Positions 21,910-30,324 of a stretch of DNA of 64,000 nt are shown one piece after another. The notes beneath the pieces were generated by a model. That model had not been told where the DNA came from and ran no database searches. It worked only from the letters and a program-made list of their open reading frames with translations. Each line of letters starts with the position of its first letter. The stretch's first letter is position 1. The stretch is taken from NCBI RefSeq assembly GCF_003259675.1, contig NZ_PZJG01000006.1:96610-160609 (forward strand), written 5' to 3'. The DNA comes from Macrococcoides bohemicum (GTDB taxonomy: Bacteria > Bacillota > Bacilli > Staphylococcales > Staphylococcaceae). A program made the position numbers and the translations under genes.

Positions 21910-22015
21910 GTCTTATGGAGACCCATGCAAGGCTTGCCCAAGAAGACGAGGCAACGCCGAAGTATGATTGGCAGCAAGCTACTGACGAGGTCGTAGTTAG
22001 ACTTACGAAGTAAGT
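21883..22015 (+). repeat. 29-bp direct repeat: duplicated 3' end of rlmCD
   Basis: The last codons and stop of rlmCD (21883-21911) recur exactly at 21987-22015, also preceded by TACTGA with two extra bases inserted. The 75 bases between form an open frame that starts with ATG at 21915 and runs into the second copy, giving a hypothetical 32-residue peptide that ends in the same VVVRLTK tail. No RBS is evident before that ATG, so translation is doubtful. The layout looks like a tandem duplication or strand-slippage scar. Confidence 0.85.
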
Positions 22016-22029
22016 ACTTGATTTTTGAA

Positions 22030-22053
22030 AGCTCTGGAAACAGGGCTTTTTTT
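22030..22053 (+). terminator. Terminator serving rlmCD
   Basis: 7-bp stem with one G-U pair around a GAAA tetraloop, followed by seven Ts. It lies beyond the duplicated gene tail. Confidence 0.85.
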
Positions 22054-22069
22054 GTTGAAAGTTTTTTAT

Positions 22070-22201
22070 AGCACGATTTTAGATGAAGTTGTTCCGATTT
22101 TACAGGAACGTGGTGTCTTCCATAAAGATTATGAGGGAAATACGTTGAGAGAACATTTAGGTGTACCATATCAATATGGTTTAGATGCGAGACTGAAATA
22201 A
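22070..22201 (+). pseudogene. Remnant of an LLM-class flavin-dependent monooxygenase (NtaA/SnaA/DszA type), C-terminus only
   Basis: An open stretch of 43 codons ending in TAA has no start codon or RBS. Its translation contains ILDEVVPILQERG and EGNTLREHLGV, which resemble the C-terminal block of nitrilotriacetate-monooxygenase-type flavin enzymes (VVP-LQ-RG followed by TLRE-LGL). The rest of the gene (about 400 codons) is absent; upstream is the rlmCD terminator. A short terminator follows the stop. The family assignment rests on this C-terminal block alone. Confidence 0.6.
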
Positions 22202-22213
22202 ATATAGTTATTA

Positions 22214-22241
22214 AAGCACAGACTTTTGTAGTCTGTGTTTT
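22214..22241 (+). terminator. Terminator after the oxidoreductase remnant
   Basis: 9-bp stem (CACAGACT core) with a 5-base loop and six Ts. Probably the original terminator of the lost oxidoreductase gene. Confidence 0.75.
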
Positions 22242-22374
22242 TTGTTATGTGGTTGTTTTCGCAAGCGGTAGTATTAATGAAATACAATCATTTCCACACG
22301 GAAGTATCCTGAATTATCTTCTCCCGCACTTTTCATATATAATTAAAGTACAAGAAAACTAAAGAAGTGATAAT

Positions 22375-23442
22375 ATGGAGAGAAGAATCATTCACATCGA
22401 TATGGATGCTTTCTATGCACAAGTTGAGCAGCGGGATAATCCTGACCTAAAAGGTAAACCTGTCATTGTTGGTGGCAAGAGTCGTAATCGTGGTGTTGTG
22501 GCAACGGCGAGTTACGAAGCGCGTAAATTTGGTGTGCATAGTGCGATGCCTACTGCTCGTGCACATCAGTTGTGCCCAGACGGCTATTATGTGAGTCCTA
22601 GATTTGATGTATATAAAGAAGTGTCGAGTCAAATTATGTCGATATTTAAAGGCTACACTGATATTGTACAACCGGTATCACTAGATGAAGCGTATTTAGA
22701 TATAACACATCTTGTACGTAAAGATCTTGGTGCAAGTCAAATTGCAGCTTTTATTAAAAGAGATATTCTGACAGCTACAAATCTTACGTGTTCAGCTGGT
22801 GTTTCTTATAATAAATTTTTAGCAAAGATTGCTTCCGGCATGAATAAGCCGAATGGTTTAACGGTTATCCATTACGGAAATGTTGAACAAATATTAGCTG
22901 AACTTCCCATCGGTGAATTTCCTGGTGTAGGGAAAGTGACAGAGGAGGAGATGCAAAGACTTAAGATAATGAACGGCAAAGATTTACGTGATAAATCTGA
23001 ACTTGAATTAATTGAATTATTCGGTAAGAAAGGTAGTAGTTTATATCAAAAAGCTCGTGGTATTGGTTCTGACATAATAAATATGGACCGAGTAAGAAAA
23101 TCAATTGGTAAGGAATCAACATTTTCTCATGATGTTCAGGATGAAGTATTTATATTACAGACAATGCGTACGCACTCAGAAAAAGTGGCATTGAAACTTC
23201 AGGATTTAAATAAAGTAAGTGATACGATTACCGTCAAAATAAAAACTAGTGACTTTGAATCACATACAAAACAAACAAAAATATTAGACTTTACAGATCA
23301 AGCTGATACCATTTATAATACAGCTGTGTTATTATATACTGACCTTAAAGAGGAGTTTAACAATATACGGTTAGTAGGCGTCTCTGTGGGTAATTTAAAA
23401 AATAAAGTGTATGAAAATCTTACGATATATGATTTTCTTTAG
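22375..23442 (+). CDS. dinB: DNA polymerase IV (DinB, Y family)
   Basis: 355 residues. Catalytic blocks [17 protein letters not shown] at the N-terminus and [12 protein letters not shown] near residue 100 supply the metal-binding Asp and Glu residues of Y-family translesion polymerases; the little-finger domain fills the C-terminus. A terminal beta-clamp motif is plausible but not sharp (YDFL end). RBS AGAAGTGAT. No LexA box was recognised upstream. The rlmCD-dinB-exonuclease-ftnA order is as in S. aureus, apart from the decayed region between rlmCD and dinB. Confidence 0.95.
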   Translation: MERRIIHIDMDAFYAQVEQRDNPDLKGKPVIVGGKSRNRGVVATASYEARKFGVHSAMPTARAHQLCPDGYYVSPRFDVYKEVSSQIMSIFKGYTDIVQPVSLDEAYLDITHLVRKDLGASQIAAFIKRDILTATNLTCSAGVSYNKFLAKIASGMNKPNGLTVIHYGNVEQILAELPIGEFPGVGKVTEEEMQRLKIMNGKDLRDKSELELIELFGKKGSSLYQKARGIGSDIINMDRVRKSIGKESTFSHDVQDEVFILQTMRTHSEKVALKLQDLNKVSDTITVKIKTSDFESHTKQTKILDFTDQADTIYNTAVLLYTDLKEEFNNIRLVGVSVGNLKNKVYENLTIYDFL

Positions 23443-23457
23443 AAATGAGGAAGTATT

Positions 23458-23673
23458 ATGAAATTTAAATTTGCAATCATTGGTATAACTGCACTTCTCA
23501 TTATGATGTATATTATGGAAACGGTAGAACACGGCTTTAAAGTGTTACCGCTTATCGGTATTATTTTAGTCGCAGGATTTTTATTCTGGATTGATCATAA
23601 ATTAGAACGACCAGTGAACCGTCATAACATTAAAAAGACTATAAAGAATAACACGACTACACATAAGAAGTAG
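23458..23673 (+). CDS. Small membrane protein of unknown function
   Basis: 71 residues with two hydrophobic segments (about residues 4-19 and 29-43) and a basic, Asn/Lys-rich C-terminus. Not recognised. ATG with the RBS GAGGAAG, 15 bases after the dinB stop, so it is probably co-transcribed with dinB. The terminator overlaps its last codons. Confidence 0.6.
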   Translation: MKFKFAIIGITALLIMMYIMETVEHGFKVLPLIGIILVAGFLFWIDHKLERPVNRHNIKKTIKNNTTTHKK

Positions 23674-23686
23674 TCGTGTTTTTTTA
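23649..23686 (+). terminator. Terminator after dinB and the small membrane gene
   Basis: 11-bp stem (AACACGACTAC with GTAGTCGTGTT) around a loop of about 8 bases, then seven Ts. Only the T-tract side is strong, though it may also help stop the converging exonuclease gene. Confidence 0.85.
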
Positions 23687-24583
23687 TATCGATTGATAAA
23701 AGGCGATCATCTGCTGTAATTTATCGTCGTTCATAATTGTAATATCGTGCCCTAAAGCAATTTTATTACGGGCGACCCCTTCTTTTTTAGAGGGTTTATC
23801 AGACTTTTGTCTTCCTCTGATTAATATGTCTGCCTGCTCGATTTCATCTGTATAACTACCACCGTTATCAACGATATATTGCACAATATGTTTTCTTTTT
23901 TTATGAAGTGTTCCTGTAATTGCAATTTGTTTATCGTAAAAAGGATGGCTCTTGTCAATTACTGCTGTAGTAGATTTTATACTGCTTAGTTCGCGATGAT
24001 AGCGTGACATGCTTTGGTTTTTCGTAGTAGTCGAAATGCTTTTAATATATTTTTTTCGGCGTTTCGTTGAAAAGTATTCTTCGAGGTCTGTATAATGTTT
24101 CAGCAATCTGACTGTAATCATAGCACATGCCTTAGCGTCATTTAATGCATGGTGATGCCCGTGGAAATCCAGTTTATAATAGGCCATCATATTCTTTAAA
24201 CTATAACTATGATTCTTTATCGTATCTCTCGCCATAATGACCGAACAGAAATATGGTAGTTTTGGCATATCGAAATGATATTTATTTATAGAGGCATGTA
24301 ATACTTTCATGTCAAATTGCGCGAAATGTGCCACAACCGGAAGTTCACCGATAAAATCGAGCATATATGGATAAACATGTTTAAAGGTTGGTGCGTCCTG
24401 AACGTCATCTGCGTGTATACCGTGTACCTGAATGTTAGATGCGCTAAAATATGTTTCAGGATTTACTAATGTGTAAAAGGTTTCAGTCATCATATTATCG
24501 ATTACTTTTACCATACCGACGCTACAAATTGAAGCAGGATTACCATTAGCTGTTTCAAAATCTAATGCTATAAATGAATTCAT
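23684..24583 (-). CDS. DnaQ-like 3'-5' exonuclease with C-terminal BRCT domain
   Basis: 299 residues. An N-terminal DEDDh exonuclease domain shows the metal ligands in FIALDFETANG (Asp and Glu near residues 8-10), HFAQFD, and HHALNDAKACA near residue 145. After a linker, a BRCT domain begins near residue 216 (HPFYDKQIAITGTL). The layout resembles polymerase III epsilon-like exonucleases of Firmicutes, and a gene of this kind lies next to ftnA in S. aureus. It is probably a DNA repair or proofreading nuclease. The ATG at 24583 is preceded by AAGGAG. Confidence 0.85.
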   Translation of the reverse strand: MNSFIALDFETANGNPASICSVGMVKVIDNMMTETFYTLVNPETYFSASNIQVHGIHADDVQDAPTFKHVYPYMLDFIGELPVVAHFAQFDMKVLHASINKYHFDMPKLPYFCSVIMARDTIKNHSYSLKNMMAYYKLDFHGHHHALNDAKACAMITVRLLKHYTDLEEYFSTKRRKKYIKSISTTTKNQSMSRYHRELSSIKSTTAVIDKSHPFYDKQIAITGTLHKKRKHIVQYIVDNGGSYTDEIEQADILIRGRQKSDKPSKKEGVARNKIALGHDITIMNDDKLQQMIAFYQSI

Positions 24584-24738
24584 TGTTAGCTCCTTTTTAC
24601 ATCACATTGTACAATTTTATTAAAATATATATTTTTTTAAAAAATAGGGAATACAATTAATAATATGACTGAATATTACAATATATTTAAGTTAAAAAGC
24701 AATTTTAAAACAATTTTTATTTAATCAGGGAGGAAAAA

Positions 24739-25824
24739 ATGAGGAAAGTTTTTAAAATTAGTAGTGCATTTATAGGCGTTATTGTAGGTGCGGGATTTGC
24801 ATCAGGTCAGGAAATATTGCAATACTTCACTAGCTTTGGAACTATGGGAATATTAGGAGGAATTGTATCAACTATTTTATTTAGTTATATCGGTATGGTG
24901 CTTGTATGGGCAGGTAGTAAAACAAATGCTGATGACCACAAGATTGTGATAAAAAAATTCACAAATTATCCTGTTATAGGAAGGATTTTGTCATGGATAA
25001 TCGATATAGTTCTTATCATTACATTATTTAGTTTTGGAGTTGTAATGTTAGCAGGGGCAGGATCTAACTTAGAACAACAATTTGGAATCCCATCATTATA
25101 TGGTACAGCTTTAATGGCAATAGTTGTAATTATTGCTGGAATGCTAAAAATTGATTTTATTGTTAAGATTATTGGTTACGTTACACCATTTCTAGTCTTA
25201 ATGATTTTAGTAATTTCAGTATATTGTGTTATTACATTAGATACACCATATGGAACTTTAGATAAAGTAGCTACAAGTGTTCAATCACCGTTTCCTCATT
25301 GGATTATAGCTGGTGCTAATTATGTTTCAATGAATATTGGATTAGGTGCAGCTATGGCAATCGTTATAGGTGGTGCAGAAAATAATAAAAGAGCCGCAGC
25401 TATCGGAGGATTATTGGGGGGATTAGTACTTGGAATATTAATTATTTTAAGTCATTTAGCAATCTTTGCTAAAATTGAAGTCGTAAAAGATTTACCACTA
25501 CCTATGTTAGGTATTGTAAATGAAATTTCGCCGATTTTAGGAATTGTAATGTCAGTAATTATTTTCGTTATGATATTTAATACGGCATTAAGTATGTTTT
25601 ATTCATTTTCAGCTAGATTTACAATTGTGGATACTAAAAGTTTTAAAATATTTTATATTATTTCAACACTTGCCGGATTCGGATTAAGTTTTGTAGGTTT
25701 CACAAAGCTCGTAAATAAAGTCTATCCGATATTAGGAAATTTAAATTATCTATTGATATTAGTAATCTTAATTGCACCAATAAAATTTCATTTTGATAAT
25801 AAGAAAAACTATATTGAAAGATAA
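24739..25824 (+). CDS. YkvI family integral membrane protein (APC-superfamily-like transporter)
   Basis: 361 residues with about 10 membrane segments. The opening KISSAFIGVIVGAGFASGQE matches the unwound first helix of LeuT-fold amino-acid transporters and is typical of the YkvI family; the substrate is unknown. RBS AGGGAGGA. The coding sequence is noticeably more A/T-rich than its neighbours, and this gene is not part of the S. aureus exonuclease-ftnA order, so it may be an insertion. Its end is convergent with, and overlaps, the reading frame of the small Cys-rich gene. Confidence 0.8.
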   Translation: MRKVFKISSAFIGVIVGAGFASGQEILQYFTSFGTMGILGGIVSTILFSYIGMVLVWAGSKTNADDHKIVIKKFTNYPVIGRILSWIIDIVLIITLFSFGVVMLAGAGSNLEQQFGIPSLYGTALMAIVVIIAGMLKIDFIVKIIGYVTPFLVLMILVISVYCVITLDTPYGTLDKVATSVQSPFPHWIIAGANYVSMNIGLGAAMAIVIGGAENNKRAAAIGGLLGGLVLGILIILSHLAIFAKIEVVKDLPLPMLGIVNEISPILGIVMSVIIFVMIFNTALSMFYSFSARFTIVDTKSFKIFYIISTLAGFGLSFVGFTKLVNKVYPILGNLNYLLILVILIAPIKFHFDNKKNYIER

Positions 25825-26037
25825 AGAAGAGAAACGAGAATTTTTATATCTCGTTTCTCTTCTTAATTTCTTTATGTTATCAAAATTAATTTGATGAAGA
25901 TTATCACAACCACAGCTGTCATTTAAATCACAACTGTTGCACTTACCGGCTTTAGATTTCTTAAAGAACTTATAAAGCGTATAAGTCGCATATCCAAATA
26001 TTAGAACGAACAGTAATACATTGATAAGTATTGACAT
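25768..26037 (-). CDS. FeoB-associated Cys-rich membrane protein-like, with a run-on C-terminus
   Basis: 89 residues. The first 55 residues fit the small FeoB-associated Cys-rich family: one membrane helix ([19 protein letters not shown]), then [15 protein letters not shown]. The ATG is preceded by AGGAGG. The frame then runs through the hairpin at 25824-25864 and overlaps the end of the ykvI-like gene by 57 bases, which is unusual for a family of about 50-60 residues. A downstream insertion may have removed the native stop. A feoB remnant lies just upstream, which supports the family call. Confidence 0.65.
   Translation of the reverse strand: MSILINVLLFVLIFGYATYTLYKFFKKSKAGKCNSCDLNDSCGCDNLHQINFDNIKKLRRETRYKNSRFSSLSFNIVFLIIKMKFYWCN
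25824..25864 (+). terminator. Hairpin between ykvI-like gene and the Cys-rich gene
   Basis: A 16-bp perfect stem (25824-25839 with 25849-25864) around a 9-base T-rich loop. There is no long T-run after it, but the stem strength suggests a termination or transcript-end role on the plus strand. The converging small gene reads through it. Confidence 0.7.
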
Positions 26038-26049
26038 AAGCTTTCCTCC

Positions 26050-26179
26050 TAAAGAAATAATCTGCCGATAATATAAAGCTCACCATCAATGCTACGATAG
26101 TACCGATCAAATAAAGGCTAAGTACCACAAGTGCTTGATGTTCTTTAAAGAATACACCAGCAAATAATGCGTATAACAG
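26050..26179 (-). pseudogene. feoB remnant (internal fragment of ferrous iron transporter B)
   Basis: Read on the minus strand directly after the ftnA stop, about 43 codons encode [20 protein letters not shown] followed by [17 protein letters not shown]. This matches the FFKKHQALVVxSLYLxGIVxAL segment of the FeoB membrane domain. The N-terminal GTPase, the rest of the transporter and its C-terminus are missing. The fragment has no start codon of its own and runs into the RBS of the Cys-rich gene. It is a deletion scar, with ftnA joined to what is left of feoB. Confidence 0.75.
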
Positions 26180-26180
26180 A

Positions 26181-26684
26181 TTATTCTTCTTCACTAAAGT
26201 TACGTTTACCTAATTCTTTCTCATATAAATACAACGCATTTGCATCATCTTTAATACGTCTGATGTAATCGATATGCTTTTTAAACATCGCTTCTTCTTC
26301 AACCTGCTCATCTAAGAACCAATTTAAGAACGAGATTGTTGAGAATTCCTTATCATTTTTAGCAAGTTCCGCTAAATTATAAAAGTTTGCAGTCACTTGT
26401 TGTTCTTGTACAAGTCCTGCTTCAAAGGTATCTAAAACACTAGAAAATTCTGTCTTCGGTGCAGGGATTTCTGAGAACTTGGCATGTTGATCGCGATCAT
26501 TTAAATAATTATAGATTTTTGTACCATGAAATCTTTCTTCAGCAGCTTGCTGTTCGTAAAAGTTAGCGAACCCGTCATAACTTTCTTTAGCACAATATGC
26601 AGCCATTGCCATGTAAGCATGTGCTGCTGCGAATTCCTCGTTCATCTGTTTATTTAATGCGGCAGTCAATTCTGTTGATAACAT
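26181..26684 (-). CDS. ftnA: Ferritin (FtnA)
   Basis: 167 residues starting [20 protein letters not shown]. An upstream in-frame ATG (26699) overlaps the RBS GGAGGG and is rejected. Bacterial-type ferritin: ferroxidase ligands in the [11 protein letters not shown] helix, ERFHGTKIY (Glu and His) and the [10 protein letters not shown] helix. It stores iron as a 24-mer shell in the cytoplasm. Directly downstream lies a feoB remnant, and upstream a possible Per-box. The C-terminus SEEE is short and acidic. Confidence 0.95.
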   Translation of the reverse strand: MLSTELTAALNKQMNEEFAAAHAYMAMAAYCAKESYDGFANFYEQQAAEERFHGTKIYNYLNDRDQHAKFSEIPAPKTEFSSVLDTFEAGLVQEQQVTANFYNLAELAKNDKEFSTISFLNWFLDEQVEEEAMFKKHIDYIRRIKDDANALYLYEKELGKRNFSEEE

Positions 26685-26707
26685 CTTTATTCCCTCCATT
26701 TTCTAAG

Positions 26708-26722
26708 ATAAATTCATTATAA
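26708..26722 (-). promoter_or_regulatory. Possible Per-box/promoter of ftnA
   Basis: ATAAATTCATTATAA (26708-26722, plus-strand reading) agrees with the Per-box consensus TTATAATNATTATAA at 11 of 14 positions and overlaps a minus-strand TATAAT -10. In S. aureus ftnA is known to be PerR-controlled, but in this AT-rich context a chance match is possible. Confidence 0.4.
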
Positions 26723-26860
26723 TATAATGTAAAAAGATTAGATAATAATATCCATGGGATGAAGGGGAATGTTTTATAGTCTTTATATTTATTCGTGACA
26801 AATATTTATACTAATTATTTATGAAATGATATAATAAATTGTTGAAATCAGGAGGTTACT

Positions 26861-28180
26861 ATGAAAAAATTTGCTGCTAAAAATTTAGCGAAAGCTGCAC
26901 GACGATTAAGCATTATGGCAGGTAAACGCGGAACAGATTTACCAGGTCAGATTGCGCGTAAAATTGATCCGCAAATATTAAAGAAACTAAGTGCTGAAGT
27001 TGATGAAGTGGTCTTTATTTCAGGGACGAACGGGAAGACGACGACAAGTAATTTAATCGGGCATACATTGAAACAAAATAATATTAATATTATTCATAAT
27101 ACAGAAGGTGCCAACATGGCTGCCGGTATTACATCAAGTTTTATCGTACAATCTTCAAAAGATACAAAACTAGCGATTATTGAGATAGATGAAGGATCTA
27201 TCCCACGAGTACTAAAAGAAATGACACCGACAAAGATGGTGTTTACGAATTTCTTTCGTGATCAGATGGACCGTTTTGGTGAGATAGACATATTAGTAGA
27301 TAGAATCGCTGACAACATAAAAGGACGAGGCATTGAGCTGATTTTAAACGCAGATGATCCGTTTGTTTCACGCTTAAAGATTGCTAGTAATAAAGTTACA
27401 TATTATGGTATGAAAGATCATATTCATAACTTTGAAGAAAGTTCAATGATTGAAAGTAAATATTGTCCAAACTGCGGTAAAATGCTGCATTATGATTGGA
27501 TTCATTATAATCAGATTGGACATTATTCTTGTACGTGTGACTTTAGTCGAAATACACCGAAATATGAAGTTGAAGCATTAACTGAGACACCATTCTTAAA
27601 TCCGACGATTAACGGACATACATTCAATATGAAGATTGCAGGCGACTTTAACGTGTTCAATATCATTGCAGCTTACGCAGTTTTACGTGAACTCGGATTA
27701 AATGACAAATCTATTGAAAAAGGATTTTTAACGTACACAAGCGATAATGGGCGTATGCAAAACTTTGAAAAAGGAAACAAACAAGCCATTATCAATTTAG
27801 CGAAGAACCCAGCTGGATTGAATGCGAGCCTATCTGTCGGTGAAAAAATTGAAGGTGAGAAATCCTATTTAATCGCATTAAATGATAATGGTGCAGACGG
27901 ACGTGATATTTCATGGATTTGGGATGCTGATTTTGAAAAGTTAGCACGTCAAAATATACCTTATATAATGTGTACAGGAAATCGAGCTGAAGAAGTTGCA
28001 TTGCGATTGAAGTATGCAGAAATTGATGCAGAAATTCATGTGAACCAAAATATTAAAGAAGCAACGCATACAATATTGAAGCGATCTGAGTACACAGTGT
28101 GTATTCCAAACTATACGTCTTTAGAACCGATGCATCAGGCATTAAATCAATTCTTTGAAGGAGGTAAAGGAAATGAATAG
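26861..28180 (+). CDS. murT: Lipid II isoglutaminyl synthase, glutamate-activating subunit MurT
   Basis: 439 residues. Mur-ligase fold with the ATP-binding [16 protein letters not shown] near residue 53, and an inserted four-Cys zinc ribbon (CPNCGKM and CTC near residues 205-225), both hallmarks of MurT; the C-terminal DUF1727 region completes it. With GatD it amidates D-glutamate of lipid II to D-isoglutamine, needed for cross-linking and beta-lactam or lysozyme tolerance. RBS AGGAGG. Its last 8 bases overlap gatD. Confidence 0.96.
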   Translation: MKKFAAKNLAKAARRLSIMAGKRGTDLPGQIARKIDPQILKKLSAEVDEVVFISGTNGKTTTSNLIGHTLKQNNINIIHNTEGANMAAGITSSFIVQSSKDTKLAIIEIDEGSIPRVLKEMTPTKMVFTNFFRDQMDRFGEIDILVDRIADNIKGRGIELILNADDPFVSRLKIASNKVTYYGMKDHIHNFEESSMIESKYCPNCGKMLHYDWIHYNQIGHYSCTCDFSRNTPKYEVEALTETPFLNPTINGHTFNMKIAGDFNVFNIIAAYAVLRELGLNDKSIEKGFLTYTSDNGRMQNFEKGNKQAIINLAKNPAGLNASLSVGEKIEGEKSYLIALNDNGADGRDISWIWDADFEKLARQNIPYIMCTGNRAEEVALRLKYAEIDAEIHVNQNIKEATHTILKRSEYTVCIPNYTSLEPMHQALNQFFEGGKGNE

Positions 28181-28901
28181 AGCAATTGAAGTATTTCACT
28201 TTATGCCGGATAAGTTGAATTTATATGGAGATATCGGAAATATTATCGCATTGAAACAACGTGCTAAATGGCGTGGGCTGGAAGTAAATGTTACAGATAT
28301 TAATACGACACAAGGCATTAAGATCAGCGATGGGGATATATTGTTTATCGGTGGAGGGAGTGACCGCGAACAAAAGATTGCTACTGATGATCTGTTCCGT
28401 GTTAAAGATGATTTTAAAGCAGCAATCGAAGATGGTATGCCAGCACTAACGATTTGCGGTGGCTATCAATTTTTAGGTGAAAAATATATTACGCCAGATG
28501 GCCAGGAATTAAAAGGGCTACATATTTTAGATTTCTATACTGAATCTAAGAAAGACCGTTTAACAGGAAATATCGTGATTGAATCTGAAACATTCGGTCA
28601 AATCGTTGGCTTTGAAAATCATGGTGGGAGAACATATCATGATTACAATACATTAGGTAATGTTGTCAGTGGTTATGGTAATAACGACACGGATAAAAAA
28701 GAAGGCATTCATTACAAGAATTTATTAGGAACGTATTTACATGGGCCGATTTTACCGAAAAACCATGAGATTACAGATTATCTTCTGAAACAGGCATGTG
28801 AGCGTATCGGTATGACATTTCCTGAAGTATTTCTCGATAATAGTGTGGAAGAAGCGGCGAAACAAGTTATTGTAAAGCGATTAATGGAAGACAAGAAATA
28901 A
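28173..28901 (+). CDS. gatD: Lipid II isoglutaminyl synthase, glutaminase subunit GatD
   Basis: 242 residues from the ATG at 28173, whose RBS GAAGGAGGTAAAGG lies inside the end of murT; an in-frame alternative start at 28155 lies before that RBS. Class I glutamine amidotransferase of the CobB/CobQ type: nucleophile in [11 protein letters not shown] near residue 94 and the histidine in GTYLHGPIL near residue 190. It supplies ammonia to MurT. The two genes overlap by 8 bases and are translationally coupled. Confidence 0.96.
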   Translation: MNRAIEVFHFMPDKLNLYGDIGNIIALKQRAKWRGLEVNVTDINTTQGIKISDGDILFIGGGSDREQKIATDDLFRVKDDFKAAIEDGMPALTICGGYQFLGEKYITPDGQELKGLHILDFYTESKKDRLTGNIVIESETFGQIVGFENHGGRTYHDYNTLGNVVSGYGNNDTDKKEGIHYKNLLGTYLHGPILPKNHEITDYLLKQACERIGMTFPEVFLDNSVEEAAKQVIVKRLMEDKK

Positions 28902-28917
28902 AATATAAAATTGTTAT

Positions 28918-29025
28918 GGGGCGATTCTATTGTGGAACCGCCCCATTTCTATTGATTTGGGCCGATTCTATTGTGGAACCGCCCCATTTCTATTGATTTG
29001 GGCCGATTCTATACTGAAATCGCCC
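28918..29025 (+). repeat. 41-bp direct repeat, two full copies and one partial, each a hairpin
   Basis: Units start at 28922, 28963 and 29004 with an exact 41-base period. Copies one and two are nearly identical, and the third keeps the first 12 bases and a compensated right arm. In each unit a GGGC-rich left arm and a GCCC-rich right arm pair over about 10 bases with one mismatch, leaving a loop near TATTGTG. No T-run follows any of them, so they are not ordinary terminators. They fill the gap between gatD and the radical SAM gene. A 65-codon open frame across them has no credible start and is not annotated. Confidence 0.85.
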
Positions 29026-29033
29026 AACAATCT

Positions 29034-29094
29034 TGTGACAAATTATCAAACTCTTTTAAAGATGTATTTAAAATATATCTTTTGGGTGTATAAT
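29034..29094 (+). promoter_or_regulatory. Candidate promoter of the radical SAM gene, with weak -35
   Basis: TATAAT at 29089-29094 is a good -10, but no -35 is recognisable at the expected place. About 50 bases upstream, TTGTGACAAATTATCAAA (29034-29051) resembles one half of FNR/Rex-type operators. An activator- or redox-dependent promoter would explain both observations, but the site is only a partial match. Confidence 0.35.
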
Positions 29095-29123
29095 CGACTT
29101 ATAAGTTTCGGGGAGGGGTTTGT

Positions 29124-30257
29124 TTGATAGATTATAACGAGAAACCATTTATCGTCATCTGGGAAGTAACACGTGCTTGTGAACTACATTGCCTGCATTG
29201 TAGGGCTGAAGCACAAATTGATCGAAATCCATATGAATTAACGACGGATGAAGGTAAAGCATTGGTTGATGATATTGCACAGATGGATGGACCGATGCTT
29301 GTATTTACCGGTGGCGATCCTTTGATGAGAGAAGATATTTTCGAATTGTCAGCGTATGCAGTTGAAAAAGGCGTTCGCGTTTCAATGACACCGAGTGCCA
29401 CACCAAATGTCACGAAAGAAAATATGCAGCGTGCAAAAGATGTCGGTTTATCTCGTTGGGCATTCAGTATTGATGGACCGAACAAACAAATCCACGATCA
29501 CTTCAGGGGAACAGAAGGTAGCTTTGATTTAACGATGAACGCGATTCAATATTTAAAAGAATTAAAGATGCCATTACAAATTAACACGGTGATTAGTCGT
29601 TATAATATCGATTATTTAGAAGAGATGGCTCAGATGGTTGAAGATTTAGGATGTGTACTTTGGTCAGTATTCTTCTTAGTTCCTACGGGTCGCGGACAAG
29701 AAAGTGATATGGTCACACCTGCACAACACGAAGAAGTATTTCGTTTCTTAAACAAATTACGTAAGACAGCTTCATTTGGTATTAAGACGACTTCTGCGCA
29801 ACATTATCGACGCGTCGTACTTCAGGAACAGATTCGGGAAATGAAAAAGGCAGAGACGTTTGATGCAATTAAATATGAAGACAGTTTAACAACAATGGAT
29901 ATAAATACGATTGATGGATTAGGTCGTGCCCCTAAAGGAGTCAACGATGGTAATGGCTTTGTATTTGTATCACATTTAGGACACGTTTATCCGAGTGGAC
30001 TGCTTCCTGTTTCATGTGGAAATATTCGAGAAAAATCACTTAGTGATATATACGTAAACGCTCCAATATTACAAAATTTGCGTAACCCTGATCTATTCAA
30101 AGGTAAATGTGGCATGTGTGAATTCAGATATGTATGTGGGGGTTCAAGAAGTCGTGCGTATGCCATAACAGGAGATTTAATGGAATCGGAGCCTTTCTGT
30201 GTATACCAGCCTAAAGCCTGGATACAGCATCAAAGAAAGTTGAAAACAGTTAATTAA
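29124..30257 (+). CDS. Radical SAM/SPASM protein, TIGR04053-like (NirJ/AhbD-related)
   Basis: 377 residues. The N-terminal radical SAM domain has IVIWEVTRACELHCLHCRAE with the CxxxCxxC cluster ligands, then VFTGGDP. The C-terminal SPASM-type domain has CGNIREKSLSDIY and the cysteine set CGMCEFRYVCGG. The layout matches the TIGR04053 group, related to NirJ/AhbD enzymes that act on haem precursors; the substrate is unknown. The start is TTG after a strong RBS GGGGAGGGG (29110-29118); no ATG is available nearby. The di-iron repair protein gene follows 67 bases later. Confidence 0.8.
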   Translation: MIDYNEKPFIVIWEVTRACELHCLHCRAEAQIDRNPYELTTDEGKALVDDIAQMDGPMLVFTGGDPLMREDIFELSAYAVEKGVRVSMTPSATPNVTKENMQRAKDVGLSRWAFSIDGPNKQIHDHFRGTEGSFDLTMNAIQYLKELKMPLQINTVISRYNIDYLEEMAQMVEDLGCVLWSVFFLVPTGRGQESDMVTPAQHEEVFRFLNKLRKTASFGIKTTSAQHYRRVVLQEQIREMKKAETFDAIKYEDSLTTMDINTIDGLGRAPKGVNDGNGFVFVSHLGHVYPSGLLPVSCGNIREKSLSDIYVNAPILQNLRNPDLFKGKCGMCEFRYVCGGSRSRAYAITGDLMESEPFCVYQPKAWIQHQRKLKTVN

Positions 30258-30324
30258 GAAAAGTAAAAATCCCTATAAAAAATTGAATGAATAAAAAATT
30301 TAAAACTAATCGGAGGAATTTAAC

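Noticed and set aside
21915..22013. 32-residue peptide ending in the rlmCD tail
   Set aside because: Reported as part of the duplication, not as a gene, since no RBS precedes the ATG and it has no independent family signal.
28930..29127. 65-codon open frame across the 41-bp repeats
   Set aside because: It is made of the repeat itself, has no RBS, and runs into the radical SAM start region.
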